Assembly (NCBI GenBank): GCA_910580075.1
Contig: CAJTVR010000014.1
Location: 9,725-73,724 of the forward strand
Source: an uncultured Eubacterium sp.
GTDB lineage: Bacteria; Bacillota; Clostridia; Lachnospirales; Lachnospiraceae
Length of the DNA: 64,000 bases
Direction of reading: 5' to 3'
A program made the position numbers and the translations under genes. Under the pieces are notes generated by a model, which was not told the origin of the DNA, searched no databases, and saw only the letters and a program-made list of their open reading frames with translations. Shown here piece by piece: positions 18,409-28,551 of the stretch (position 1 is its first letter; every line of letters starts with the position of its first letter).

Positions 18409-18921
18409 GTGGCTAGTTTAATGGATGACCTGGTTCAGGTCTTAGAGAGCGAGAACGAAGAATATGAGAAATTAGCTGAGTTGTCTAAGGAGAAAAAGCA
18501 GGTCATCATAGATGCCAACGTTCCGGCTCTGGAAAAAATCGTAGATTTAGAACAGGACGTGACAAGTAAAATTCAAAATCTGGATAATTACAGGTTAAAA
18601 GTCATGCGTGACATGGCAGTTGTTCTGAATAAGAAAGAGAAGGATTTTACGCTGGATACAGTCATTGAAATGTTAGACGGCCAGCCAAAGGAACAGGAAC
18701 GGCTACAAAACGTAAAAAAACGGTTAAAGACGACATTAGCAGAAGTTCGGAAAATCAATGAACAAAATCAGACATTGCTGAATCAGGCTCTGGATATGGT
18801 AGAGTTTGACCTGACTCTGTTTCGAAGCATGCGAACCGCACCCGAGACGGCGAACTATGACAGGAACGCTTACAATACGGGAGATATCTTAGGAGGCGGC
18901 GGTTTTGACGCAAAACAATAA
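18409..18921 (+). CDS. flgN: Flagellar export chaperone FlgN
   Basis: This 170-residue, almost entirely helical protein matches FlgN in length, coiled-coil pattern (LESENEEYEKLAELSKEKK) and position between flgM and flgK. FlgN keeps the hook-associated proteins FlgK and FlgL export-ready. It starts with GTG at 18409 after GCGAGGATAAAAA. The C-terminal 30 residues are low in structure and glycine-rich. Confidence 0.88.
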   Translation: MASLMDDLVQVLESENEEYEKLAELSKEKKQVIIDANVPALEKIVDLEQDVTSKIQNLDNYRLKVMRDMAVVLNKKEKDFTLDTVIEMLDGQPKEQERLQNVKKRLKTTLAEVRKINEQNQTLLNQALDMVEFDLTLFRSMRTAPETANYDRNAYNTGDILGGGGFDAKQ

Positions 18922-18942
18922 CGGACAGGAGGGTAAGCAATT

Positions 18943-20940
18943 ATGGCAAATGGAATGGGTTCTATTTTTGTGGGGCATTCGGGGCTGAAAGCTTCTCAGG
19001 ATTCGATTCATAATGTAGCGAACAACCTGGCTAACGTAAACACCCAGGGGTATGTACGTCAGCAGGTTGTTTTTCGTGATGCACGCTACAGCAATATAGC
19101 ATATTCCAAAAATAATTACAAAAAATTAGTAGGACAGGGAACTTCCATCGGGGAAATTGTGCATGCAAGGGATATTTTCCTGGATAAGGCGTTCCGTAAG
19201 GAAAACGGAAGGCAGGCTTATTACCAGGCGACCTATGATGCAATTGACGAAGTGCAGAACTTTTTCCAGGAGCTGGAAGGTACAGCTTTTCAGGAGATTT
19301 TAGACGGCAGTGAAGGAAGTCTCTGGCAGGCATTTGAGGAATTTTCCAAAGATCCGTCAGACATGGCGGCTCAGAACCTTGTAATTCAGAAAGCCAGCCT
19401 GTTTGCAACGCGTTCGCAGGCAGTTTTCAAAGGGCTTATGAATTACCAGAAACAGATTAATATACAGATTTCTGATAACATAGATGATATAAATAAATAT
19501 ATCAAACAGATTTACGAGCTGAACACCCGGATTACTTCCATAGAAACAGGCGGCCGCGAAACTGCAATGAATGAACGTGATGCGAGAGATTACGCGATTG
19601 ACCAGCTGAGCAAATATGGAAATATTACATATGAAGAAAGAAAAAACGGAGCCGTTGCGATAAAATTCGAAGGCGAATTAGTAGCGGACGATATGTTCTA
19701 TCATCAGATAGGCAAAAAGACAGACCGCATGACAGGATATGTTACGCCGTACTGGCCGCATCTTTCTAATGAAGAAGCCGGAAAATATCATGAAGTATTT
19801 GACTTTACCAGGGAAATCTGTACAGAGTTTGATACAGATATCGGCGAACTGAAAGCTCTTTTGCAGGCAAGAGGCACTACAGTATCGAATTTTAATGATA
19901 TTCTCAACGCAGATCCGGATAAATATGATTCTACAACAGGACTGTCGGTTATGCAGAATACCCAGGCAGAATTTGACCAGTTAGTACATGGAATTGTAAA
20001 ACAGATCAACGACATTCTTGCGCCGAATAAGAAAATGGACAGCCTGATTGTGCGGGAACAGAATGCAGACGGCAGCTATTCGTATGTGCAGTACAGAAAT
20101 GCAAATGTCTTAGATGAGGAAAACTGCTGTGTAGGCATGGACGGAAAAAAACCGCCTCAGGAGCTGTTTACAAGATCCGGCTGCCCGCGTTATAAAGAAG
20201 TGTCCGCCTTTGATGAAGAGACAGGCGAATGGCGTACATTTTATATGTATAACGAAGAAGACGTGAACGATTCAGAGCCGTATTATGATTCAAACGGTAA
20301 GACTTACCGGGTATTTAATTCAGATAATACAACTGTTGCTAAAGTAACGCTTCAGGAAACAAACGGCGAGCCGGATATCCAGAATGGAAAACTGGTAATT
20401 ACAGGCCGGACAGAAGAAAAACCATACACACCTTGGGATAAAGAAGGCAATAAGAAATATACCGGAGAGAAGATAAACGGCAGATGGATTATTAATGAAA
20501 ACTATACTTACGATACGTCCAAACAGTATACGTCACTGGAAATAGAAATTAACTTTAATCTGCTGAAAGACGTAAAAAATTTACCGCATAAACATGACAA
20601 TCTGGAAATCGCCCATGACATGGCGATTAAGCTGGCAAACTTATGGGATAATAAAACACTGTCGATTAATCCGCGCTATACACAGTCAAAGTACAGTTAT
20701 AGTGAATACTATAAGGAAATGGTCGGTGAAATCGGAATTGTCGGCTCCATGTACGGAACAACAGCCGAAAAACTGGAAGGTACAGTTTCGGCAGTAGAAA
20801 ACCAGCGGAACGAAGTAATCGGCGTATCCTCAGACGAAGAGCTGACAAGGATGATTAAATATCAGAATGCATATAATGCTTCAAGCCGTTATATTCAGAC
20901 CGTCAGCGATATGATAGAGATGCTTGTTACCAGCTTATAA
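18943..20940 (+). CDS. flgK: Flagellar hook-associated protein 1, first paralog
   Basis: The 665-residue protein begins with the rod/hook-type helix containing NVANNLANVNTQGYVRQQVV, as in FlgK/FlgE, and ends with IKYQNAYNASSRYIQTV, the FlgK C-terminal helix. Between them are a long coiled-coil region and an exposed variable domain. FlgK joins the hook to the filament. It is followed after 16 bases by a second FlgK-like gene. The Asn-Thr-Gln-Gly-Tyr motif replaces the more usual Asn-Thr-Pro-Gly-Tyr that the second copy has. Confidence 0.92.
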   Translation: MANGMGSIFVGHSGLKASQDSIHNVANNLANVNTQGYVRQQVVFRDARYSNIAYSKNNYKKLVGQGTSIGEIVHARDIFLDKAFRKENGRQAYYQATYDAIDEVQNFFQELEGTAFQEILDGSEGSLWQAFEEFSKDPSDMAAQNLVIQKASLFATRSQAVFKGLMNYQKQINIQISDNIDDINKYIKQIYELNTRITSIETGGRETAMNERDARDYAIDQLSKYGNITYEERKNGAVAIKFEGELVADDMFYHQIGKKTDRMTGYVTPYWPHLSNEEAGKYHEVFDFTREICTEFDTDIGELKALLQARGTTVSNFNDILNADPDKYDSTTGLSVMQNTQAEFDQLVHGIVKQINDILAPNKKMDSLIVREQNADGSYSYVQYRNANVLDEENCCVGMDGKKPPQELFTRSGCPRYKEVSAFDEETGEWRTFYMYNEEDVNDSEPYYDSNGKTYRVFNSDNTTVAKVTLQETNGEPDIQNGKLVITGRTEEKPYTPWDKEGNKKYTGEKINGRWIINENYTYDTSKQYTSLEIEINFNLLKDVKNLPHKHDNLEIAHDMAIKLANLWDNKTLSINPRYTQSKYSYSEYYKEMVGEIGIVGSMYGTTAEKLEGTVSAVENQRNEVIGVSSDEELTRMIKYQNAYNASSRYIQTVSDMIEMLVTSL

Positions 20941-20956
20941 GACGTGAGGTGAATAT

Positions 20957-22918
20957 ATGAGTTCTACATTTTTTGGATTAAATATCGGCTGGTCTGCATT
21001 AAATGCATATTCAGCTTCTATCAATACAACTGCAAATAACGTATCCAACGCAAATACGCCTGGATACAGCAAACAGGTTGTAAACCTGGAGGCAAAAGCA
21101 GCGCTGCGGAATCATACGTACGGCACGCTTGGAAGCGGTGTTGACGCGGTATCGATTACCCAGCTTCGAAACACATATTATGATGTAAAATACTGGACGA
21201 ATAACAGCAAAGTCGGACAGTATGAGAAAAAAGTATATTATATGTCACAGATTGAGAATCTGTACAGAGACGATTCCGTAAATCTGGCCGGATTTGAAAA
21301 ACTGTATACAAAAATGTTTAAGTCGATGGATTCCTTAAAAGGAAGTCCGGCTGATTTATATATCCGCAAGCAGTTTATCAATGAAGCACAGAGCATGATG
21401 GATTACTTTAACAGTATGTACAGCAATCTGCAGGATATGCAGTCAGACTGTAATCAGGAAGTAAAAGCATTAGTTACAGACATTAACTCTTATGCACAGA
21501 AAATTTCCATCATCAATGATAAAATCAATACCATTGAAATCCAGGGCAGGCGTGCCAACGAGCTGCGCGACCAGCGTGCGTATCTGTTAGACCAGCTCTC
21601 TGCAATTGTGCCGATTGAAATTGAAGAAACAGAAGTGCAAAACAGCAATGATCCGGATAACTATCTGGGCGGTACAAGATTCCGCGTCCGCTTAGAAGGC
21701 CAGCTTCTTGTAGACGGCAGCGATTATAATCAGCTGGAATGCTATGCGCGTACAGAAAAAGTCAGCCAGTGTGATATTGAAGGACTGTATGACATCCGCT
21801 GGACGCATACCGGAAATGAATTCTATGCTTCTTCTGATACGATGTCAGGAGAATTAAAAGCCGTATTAAATATCCGTGACGGCAATAACAGAGAAAATTT
21901 CCAGGGAACATTTACAAAAATAGAGGGCAACAGGATTACAATTGAAAGTCCGAATATTACGAACGTCGAGGCAATGAATATGCCGGATGCCGGACAGATT
22001 ACAATTGCAAACCGGACTTATGCATATTCCAGATTTGAGATGCGCGTTTCACTGGATGAAAACGGTGAAGAAAAATATACGTATGTATTTGAACTTGAAG
22101 GAGATAACGTTTCTTCCCTGGCGGGAAAAGCCGGCCGGGAAGCAAGCGTCGGACGCGCCATTGATTCCCGCGGTATTCCATATTATATGTCACAGATGAA
22201 CGAATTCCTGCGTTCATTCTGCCGTAAATTTAATGATATGCAGATTTATGGAAAAGGTGACGGAATGACAGACAGCGACGGGAATCTGGTCGGCGAACGC
22301 TATACCATTGATGAGAACGGCAACGTAATTCCAAAAGACATTGCATATAAAAACGGCGGTGTTGATACAAACGGCAATCAGGTAGGTGCATTTTTTGTAG
22401 CAAATAAAACAAACGGTCAGGAAAATGCATTCTTAGATACTAAAAAAACTGACGGCGAAAAAGGGCAGAGGGTAAAATATTCTTCGGATGCAGCCGGCGG
22501 CAATTATTACCAGCTGACAGCAGGAAATGCTGCTGTAAACAAAAAAGCGATCGATGATTCAAATAATTTTGCAACGTCCGTCCGCACCGACACAGATGAG
22601 AGTGAGGCGGGAATCGTTAACATGATGCTGGAACTGAAATCAAAGACGGTTATATACCGCGGTTCCGGCGGAGACCAGTTCCTCCGGTATATTATTTCAG
22701 ATATTACCGTAGATGCACAGGAAGCAGAGATTCTGGCATCCAACTATTCAGATATCGGTACAATTGTAGATACTTACCGCATGTCTGTTTCCAGTGTGGA
22801 TGAAGATGAAGAAGGTCTGGATCTGATTAAATTCCAGAATGCTTATAATCTGGCATCTAAGATTATATCCACAATGAATCAGATGTATGACAGGCTGATT
22901 ACGCAGACAGGTGTATAA
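20957..22918 (+). CDS. flgK: Flagellar hook-associated protein 1, second paralog
   Basis: The 653-residue protein carries the N-terminal ANNVSNANTPGYSKQVVNLE motif and the C-terminal IKFQNAYNLASKIISTMNQM helix of FlgK. The middle domain differs strongly from the preceding FlgK-like protein (for example SDTMSGELKAVLNIRDG near residue 295), so this is an old duplication rather than a recent one. The two may occupy distinct rings of the hook-filament junction. Ribosome site ACGTGAGGTGAA precedes the ATG. Confidence 0.92.
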   Translation: MSSTFFGLNIGWSALNAYSASINTTANNVSNANTPGYSKQVVNLEAKAALRNHTYGTLGSGVDAVSITQLRNTYYDVKYWTNNSKVGQYEKKVYYMSQIENLYRDDSVNLAGFEKLYTKMFKSMDSLKGSPADLYIRKQFINEAQSMMDYFNSMYSNLQDMQSDCNQEVKALVTDINSYAQKISIINDKINTIEIQGRRANELRDQRAYLLDQLSAIVPIEIEETEVQNSNDPDNYLGGTRFRVRLEGQLLVDGSDYNQLECYARTEKVSQCDIEGLYDIRWTHTGNEFYASSDTMSGELKAVLNIRDGNNRENFQGTFTKIEGNRITIESPNITNVEAMNMPDAGQITIANRTYAYSRFEMRVSLDENGEEKYTYVFELEGDNVSSLAGKAGREASVGRAIDSRGIPYYMSQMNEFLRSFCRKFNDMQIYGKGDGMTDSDGNLVGERYTIDENGNVIPKDIAYKNGGVDTNGNQVGAFFVANKTNGQENAFLDTKKTDGEKGQRVKYSSDAAGGNYYQLTAGNAAVNKKAIDDSNNFATSVRTDTDESEAGIVNMMLELKSKTVIYRGSGGDQFLRYIISDITVDAQEAEILASNYSDIGTIVDTYRMSVSSVDEDEEGLDLIKFQNAYNLASKIISTMNQMYDRLITQTGV

Positions 22919-22932
22919 AGGAGGGAACGGCC

Positions 22933-24891
22933 ATGATGCGAGTAACCAATTCCATGATCGTCAAACGGACGAAAACAAACATTAACAACAACAGATCTAA
23001 GGTAGATTACACGAACAACCAGATGTCTACCCAGAAAAAAATCACGAAGCCTTCCGACAATCCGATTATTGCCATCCGCTCACTGCGCCTGCGCAGTACA
23101 TTAAGTACAATTACACAGTATTATGAAAACAATATTCCGGATACGGAATCCTGGATGGACTGTACCGAAACAGCACTCACAAATATGAAAGACCTGCTTA
23201 CCGATGCTTACAGCCGTGTTGTATACGGTGCTACGGATGAGCTGGAAACAGAAGACAGAGAGACTATTTTAAAAGCTCTCCAGTCTCTGCAGCAGCAGAT
23301 TTACTGTGAAGGCAATGCAGACTATGCAGGAAGAACGGTATTTACCGGATATAAGACAGACCAGAAACTGACTTTTATGAGCAATTTAGAAGCAGCGGAA
23401 GAGCATTACGAGATTACAGAGAAATTTGACTATAGAGATGTAGAGAAGAAAAACTATTATGCGAACGGGTTTGACGATACTTCAGATGAAAAACTGAAAA
23501 ATGAAGACCCGGAAGTATTCCAGGAAGTGAAACTTAACAGACTGCGCCTGGCTTATGATAAGATTACGAAAGAAGGAAACACTCTGAGTATTTCTTATAA
23601 AGATGAAGACGGCAATTCTGTAACGATGAAGCTGGCAGAGGACGGAACGACGTCCGTTTCATACCTGGATACAAATGGGAAACCTGCAAGCACAACCTTT
23701 GGAACCGACGGAACGGCAATTGTCAGCGTACTGGGCGGTACTGTCAGTGCAAAGCTGGATGCAAATGGAGCTATGCCGGCGGGACAGCCGGCAGTTGTGA
23801 CACAGCCGCCAGGTTATTATATTGATGACACAGACCTGATGACCAGTACATCTGCTCCGGATGCAAATGGCAACACAACTACGACATATTCTTATAATGT
23901 ATATGATAAGAATGACTGGGATATTTATCAGGCTGATCTGGCAAACAATCCTGCAGCAGTAAAACCTCAGCCGAAAGAGACAGTAAAGTTTGACGTGCTG
24001 AATCCGCCGGCAGGAAGTACAGATGCCCCGGTGATTTCAGCAGCCGGTGCGGGAAAAGCCGTAACGCCTCCGTCACTGACTTACAGAGTCACAGATACAT
24101 CTTCTCTGAAAGATGCAGATTACCAGATTGGCGCAAATGAGATCGTGTTCGACCAGGAAAACGGCGAACTGATTTTTAGCGATGATGTTGCAGAATTTTT
24201 AGACGCAAACCGTGCAGATATACAGTTTGATTATGATAAAAAAGGCTTTAAAGAAGGCGAGCTTCGTCCGGAATACTATTTCAACTGCAAACGCTATATG
24301 AAAGACCGTGACGACATCACATATGAAAACTTTGATGAAGACGGAAACTGGCTGACACAGGGTATCTTTTATAATATTGCAGGCGGCCAGCAGATGCAGA
24401 TTAATACAGAAGGCAGAGAAGTATTCAATTCGGATATCCGGCGCGACCTGGATGAGCTGATAGACATTGTAAACACAGCTATGACAGCTCAGACAACCGT
24501 AGACGACATCAAGAAAAAAATCGAATCCGGCAATTATGAAGGAGAGGATCTGAAAAAGCTGGAAAACTGGTATGATGCTGCTAAAAAACAGCTTGACTAT
24601 GCAAAACAGAACATGCACGACACATACAGTTCTTATATTACCAGATTTCAGGGCTATCTGGATGATGTCAATATGGAAATTACAGATTTAGGCGGACGCG
24701 GTGAGCGTGTATCGCTTACAAAGAGCCGTATGAGCGTACAGCAGTCTACATTCAAAGAATTAAAATCTATCAATGAAGATATGGATTTATCCGACCTGGT
24801 AATTAACTATACAGCAGCATCCGTTGCTTACCAGTGCGCATTGCAGGCAGCATCCAAAATTGGAAAAATGACACTGCTGGATTTCATTTAA
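22933..24891 (+). CDS. flgL: Flagellar hook-associated protein 3, oversized
   Basis: FlgL forms the junction below the filament. The N-terminus MRVTNSMIVKRTKTNINNN and the segment ITKPSDNPIIAIRSLRLRS are typical, and the C-terminal helix ends with SLTKSRMSVQQSTFKELKS...VAYQCALQAASKI. At 652 residues it is about twice the length of the B. subtilis protein (roughly 300). The extra sequence lies in the middle (about 210-430) and is Thr/Ala/Pro/Gly-rich with short beta repeats, such as EDGTTSVSYLDTNGK and GTDGTAIVSVLGG, likely an outward-facing domain. It begins 14 bases after the second flgK. Confidence 0.92.
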   Translation: MMRVTNSMIVKRTKTNINNNRSKVDYTNNQMSTQKKITKPSDNPIIAIRSLRLRSTLSTITQYYENNIPDTESWMDCTETALTNMKDLLTDAYSRVVYGATDELETEDRETILKALQSLQQQIYCEGNADYAGRTVFTGYKTDQKLTFMSNLEAAEEHYEITEKFDYRDVEKKNYYANGFDDTSDEKLKNEDPEVFQEVKLNRLRLAYDKITKEGNTLSISYKDEDGNSVTMKLAEDGTTSVSYLDTNGKPASTTFGTDGTAIVSVLGGTVSAKLDANGAMPAGQPAVVTQPPGYYIDDTDLMTSTSAPDANGNTTTTYSYNVYDKNDWDIYQADLANNPAAVKPQPKETVKFDVLNPPAGSTDAPVISAAGAGKAVTPPSLTYRVTDTSSLKDADYQIGANEIVFDQENGELIFSDDVAEFLDANRADIQFDYDKKGFKEGELRPEYYFNCKRYMKDRDDITYENFDEDGNWLTQGIFYNIAGGQQMQINTEGREVFNSDIRRDLDELIDIVNTAMTAQTTVDDIKKKIESGNYEGEDLKKLENWYDAAKKQLDYAKQNMHDTYSSYITRFQGYLDDVNMEITDLGGRGERVSLTKSRMSVQQSTFKELKSINEDMDLSDLVINYTAASVAYQCALQAASKIGKMTLLDFI

Positions 24892-25059
24892 CAGAATACA
24901 GTTTCATTTAATAGAATTTATGAAAAGACAAGGACGTCAGAAACATATATATGTTTTTGACGTTCCTGTTTCTGAAAAAGAAACAGCGGCTGTATCTGGC
25001 AAATGCAGTACTGCATTCCGTAAAAGAACATAAATGCGAGGAGTAGAAGGAGTTATAGA

Positions 25060-25512
25060 ATGAAGGCAGATACGAGATTATTTGGCGAAATTGATATACA
25101 GGATGACAAAATCATCACATTAAAAGAAGGAATCATCGGATTTCCAGATCTGCAGCATTTCACATTAATATATGATGAAGAAAAAGAAGGAAAAGGCGGC
25201 GTAAAATGGCTGCAGTCCATGGATGATACAGAATTTGCAATGCCGGTCATCAATCCTCTGGATGTAAAACCGGACTATAAGCCGACCGTCAGCACAGAAG
25301 AACTTGAAGCACTAGGCGAAATGCCGATTGAAAGTACATTTATTCTGGTAACCATGACAGTGCCAAAAGAAATTGAAAAGATGTCTGTAAACTTAAAAGC
25401 TCCATTTATTATCAACATGGAAAATCTGCAGGGAGCCCAGCTCATTGTCGAAGACGATTATCCAGTAAAATATATGATTTATGACATCTTAAATAAGAAA
25501 GAAAAGAGGTGA
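25060..25512 (+). CDS. fliW: Flagellar assembly factor FliW
   Basis: The 150-residue protein has the FliW core with LKEGIIGFPDLQHFTLI, WLQSMDDTEFAMPVINP and VNLKAPFIINMENLQGAQLI. FliW binds flagellin and, when free, binds CsrA and relieves its translational block on flagellin. csrA follows after 6 bases, the usual pairing. The 168 bases before fliW hold an inverted repeat (24933-24964, GACGTCAGAAACAT) without a strong T run. Confidence 0.96.
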   Translation: MKADTRLFGEIDIQDDKIITLKEGIIGFPDLQHFTLIYDEEKEGKGGVKWLQSMDDTEFAMPVINPLDVKPDYKPTVSTEELEALGEMPIESTFILVTMTVPKEIEKMSVNLKAPFIINMENLQGAQLIVEDDYPVKYMIYDILNKKEKR

Positions 25513-25518
25513 GCAGAT

Positions 25519-25734
25519 ATGCTGGCACTGACCAGAAAAAAAGGCGAAGCACTGGTGCTGAACAATAACATCGAAGTCACAATATTGGAAATCCGCGGAG
25601 ACCAGGTGAAAATAGGGGTATCTGCTCCGAAGGAAGTGCCAATCTACCGCAAGGAAGTATATCTTCAGATTCAGAAAGAAAACGAAGAATCTTCCAGTGC
25701 TGACAGTATGGAACGTCTGAAAAATTTGTTTTAA
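25519..25734 (+). CDS. csrA: Carbon storage regulator CsrA
   Basis: This 71-residue RNA-binding protein begins MLALTRKKGEALVLNNNIEV and keeps the RNA-contact strands (VKIGVSAPKEVPIYRKEVY). CsrA dimers bind GGA motifs near ribosome sites; in B. subtilis it represses flagellin translation and is antagonised by FliW. The flagellin leaders in this window have suitable GGA motifs (see 47727, 49232 and 39518). Confidence 0.97.
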   Translation: MLALTRKKGEALVLNNNIEVTILEIRGDQVKIGVSAPKEVPIYRKEVYLQIQKENEESSSADSMERLKNLF

Positions 25735-25820
25735 TGTTAATTTTTTTGGTTCACGGACCGATATAAAAAGCAATAGGAGTAACAGGCTGGCCAGAGCATT
25801 CGCATGGAGGTGATAATGAT

Positions 25821-26267
25821 ATGGCTATAGATGCAATGAACATGGCTGCAGCGACCTATCAGGGACGAGCGTCGGGTGCAGCAGGACAGAAAAGCAGGAC
25901 AGAGAGCAAACCATCTGTAAAAGCAGCAGCTGCCGAAACTGCTGACAGGCCGGAAGAGAATACATCTGATTCTGAAATCAGACTGTTTGAACCAGTCAGG
26001 GAAGGACAGGATGAGAAAAAAGAATTTCAGGGCGGCAGCCAGCAGAATAACAAACAGCTTCAGCAGGCAATTGAAAAGTTCAAAGAAAAAATGAATCATA
26101 CGACCGAAGCAGTATTCGGCATTCATGAAGGCACGAACCGTGTTATGATTAAGATTGTTGACAAAGAAACAAAAGATATTTTAAAAGAATATCCGCCGGA
26201 ACAGACACTGGATATGATACAGAAAGTGTGGGAAATGGCTGGTATTATGTTTGATGAGAAATTATAG
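25821..26267 (+). CDS. flaG: FlaG family protein
   Basis: This 148-residue protein has a variable, charged N-terminal half and a C-terminal FlaG domain with FGIHEGTNRVMIKIVDKETKDI and YPPEQTLDMIQKVWEMAGI. FlaG affects filament length and lies beside fliD in many flagellar operons, as here. AGGTGATAAT precedes the ATG. Confidence 0.92.
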   Translation: MAIDAMNMAAATYQGRASGAAGQKSRTESKPSVKAAAAETADRPEENTSDSEIRLFEPVREGQDEKKEFQGGSQQNNKQLQQAIEKFKEKMNHTTEAVFGIHEGTNRVMIKIVDKETKDILKEYPPEQTLDMIQKVWEMAGIMFDEKL

Positions 26268-26280
26268 GAGGTAAGAAGTC

Positions 26281-27768
26281 ATGACAATTCGAATAACAGG
26301 CATGAACTCAGGGCTTGATACAGATTCCATTGTTTCAGAACTGGTATCTGCATACCGGGCAAAGGGTGATAAGTATACAAAGGCACAGACAAAATTATCC
26401 TGGACACAGAATGTTTGGAAGTCTCTGAATACGAAGATCTTTAATTTTTATAAGAGTCTGGACAGTCTTCGTCTAGGAAATACTGTCAGCAAGAAAACGA
26501 CAGTTTCTGATTCTACGAAAGCAACTGTAACAGCAAGCAGCAATGCAGTAAGCGGTACACAGACTTTAAAAATTAATTCGCTTGCAAAGGGCGGATACCT
26601 GACCGGTGCTGAACTAAAAAAAGCAGATGCTTCTAAAGAAGGTAAATTAGGGTCAGGTTCTACATTATCTGATTTAGGAATTACAGAAAACGGCAAAATA
26701 AAGATTGAAGGAAGCGAAGGCACGAAGGAAATCGAAGTATCAGCAGATATGAAGATCAGCGATTTTGTAAAGCAGGTGAATGAATCCGGCACAGGTGTCA
26801 AAGCATCTTTTGATGCAGAGAATCAGCGCTTCTTTATTTCTTCTGAAAAGACCGGCAAAGCAAATGACTTTAAGATTTCAGGAGCCGATGATAACGGTAC
26901 TTCTGCGCTGGCAAAACTGGGAATCAGCAATGGTACAAAGATAGATGCTGCTGACGCGGAAATAACACTGAATGATGTGAAATATACGTCTTCTTCCAAT
27001 ACATTTAAGATTAACGGTCTGACCATTCAGGCACAGGCAGTTACAGACGGTGAAGTAACCATAACTACAGATACAGATGTGCAGGGAATGTATGATAAGA
27101 TCAAGAATTTCCTCTCTGATTACAATTCTCTGATGACGGAGATGTCCAGCCTTTATAATGCTGATTCTGCAAAAGGTTATGAACCATTGACATCAGACGA
27201 AAAAGAAGCAATGTCTGATACGGAAATCAATGAATGGGAGAAGAAGATTAAAGATTCTCTGCTTCGCAGAGACAGTACTCTGGGCGGCATTATGAGTGCA
27301 ATGTCGACTGCAATGTCATCTACCGTAAATGTAAACGGCACGAATTACAGCCTGTCCAATCTTGGCATCAAGACACTGGGATATTTCGCAAGCGGAAAAA
27401 ATGAGAAGAATTTATACCATATTGATGGAGATGCAGATGATGAAAATACATCAAACAATGCAGATAAATTAATGGAAATGCTGACTTCTGATCCGGAAGC
27501 TGTTGCTGAAATTATCAAAGGCGTAACTTCTAACCTTTATAAAAATCTGGATTCCAAGATGAAATCAACATCGCTCAGAAGTGCCTATACTGTATACAAC
27601 GACAAAGAGATGGCAAAGAGCTACAGCGATTACACTACAACGATTAAAGAATGGAATAAAAAGGTTGAGAGTATTGAGGATTCTTATTACAAGAAATTCT
27701 CTGCAATGGAAACAGCACTGGCAAAATTACAGAGTCAGATGTCATCATTTACCAGCATGCTAGGATAA
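26281..27768 (+). CDS. fliD: Flagellar filament cap protein FliD
   Basis: The 495-residue protein begins with the FliD_N pattern ITGMNSGLDTDSIVSELVSAYRAK in shortened form (GMNSGLDTDSIVSELV) and ends with the coiled FliD_C region, including WNKKVESIEDSYYKKFSAMETALAKLQ. It caps the growing filament. It follows flaG by 13 bases and is followed by a gap of 339 bases before fliS, which contains a strong hairpin at 27992-28051. Confidence 0.96.
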   Translation: MTIRITGMNSGLDTDSIVSELVSAYRAKGDKYTKAQTKLSWTQNVWKSLNTKIFNFYKSLDSLRLGNTVSKKTTVSDSTKATVTASSNAVSGTQTLKINSLAKGGYLTGAELKKADASKEGKLGSGSTLSDLGITENGKIKIEGSEGTKEIEVSADMKISDFVKQVNESGTGVKASFDAENQRFFISSEKTGKANDFKISGADDNGTSALAKLGISNGTKIDAADAEITLNDVKYTSSSNTFKINGLTIQAQAVTDGEVTITTDTDVQGMYDKIKNFLSDYNSLMTEMSSLYNADSAKGYEPLTSDEKEAMSDTEINEWEKKIKDSLLRRDSTLGGIMSAMSTAMSSTVNVNGTNYSLSNLGIKTLGYFASGKNEKNLYHIDGDADDENTSNNADKLMEMLTSDPEAVAEIIKGVTSNLYKNLDSKMKSTSLRSAYTVYNDKEMAKSYSDYTTTIKEWNKKVESIEDSYYKKFSAMETALAKLQSQMSSFTSMLG

Positions 27769-27991
27769 AAATAAATAACAGTGGCAGTACTAAGGAATAT
27801 TTACAATCGTATATCGATATAAGACTAATAATATGAGACCGGTATCAGGATATAACGCAGAAAAAATAGTCCTTCAGACTGTCTGAATAGATACCCGGAT
27901 TCTTATAGAGCAAAAAGACCACAGTTTTATTCTCAGAGATCTGCATCAGTCTGTAAGATGCTGCAGAACAGACAGCTTGCTCTTGTAGGAT

Positions 27992-28051
27992 AAAATACCC
28001 CCAGTTAAACTGCATTTCGTATGATTGCTGCGGTTTGCTGCAGGGTATTTT
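27992..28051 (+). other. Extended hairpin before fliS
   Basis: AAAATACCC (27992-28000) pairs with GGGTATTTT (28043-28051), and inside it CAGTTAAACTGCA pairs with TGCGGTTTGCTG with few mismatches, giving a stem of about 20 pairs. The right arm ends in TTTT, so it may act as a terminator or partial attenuator after fliD. The rest of the 27769-28107 gap shows no gene or clear promoter. Confidence 0.55.
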
Positions 28052-28107
28052 GTCGGTTTAAGCAGCAAAACATAAATTTAATGTCGGAATATCAGGGAGG
28101 ATTCGAG

Positions 28108-28488
28108 ATGTTAAAAAATAATGCCTATTCAGCATATGCAACAAACAAAATACTGACAGCAACACCAGCAGAATTAACACTGATGTTATATGAAGGAGCA
28201 ATTAAATTCTGTAACATCGCAGTAAAGGCTATCGAAGATAAAGATATAGAAAAAGCCCACACAAATATTGTGAAGGCAGAAAAAATTATTGAGGAATTTC
28301 AGGCTACACTGAATCATAAGTATGCCGTTGCAGAAGACTTTGATAATGTATACAATTATATCAGCGAACGTCTGCTTCAGGCCAATATGAAAAAAGATAA
28401 AGAAATATTAGAAGAAGTGCTGACGCATTTAAGGACAATGCGGGATACATGGAAAGAAGTAATGAAACTGGCCGCTGTTCAAAAATGA
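28108..28488 (+). CDS. fliS: Flagellin export chaperone FliS
   Basis: The 126-residue helical protein shows FliS motifs: NAYSAYATNKILTATPAELTLMLYEGA near the N-terminus (in part NKILTATPAELTLMLYEGA), KAEKIIEEFQATLN and a C-terminal helix with TLRDTWKEVMKLA-type pattern. FliS binds the flagellin C-terminus. I start at ATG 28108, preceded by CAGGGAGG; a longer frame from 28021 has no ribosome site and would span the end of the upstream hairpin. Confidence 0.95.
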   Translation: MLKNNAYSAYATNKILTATPAELTLMLYEGAIKFCNIAVKAIEDKDIEKAHTNIVKAEKIIEEFQATLNHKYAVAEDFDNVYNYISERLLQANMKKDKEILEEVLTHLRTMRDTWKEVMKLAAVQK

Positions 28489-28551
28489 TAAGCCTAAGAA
28501 AAAATGGATACAGCAGTGCGAATTACAGAATAAATAATCAGGGGTGCATAT

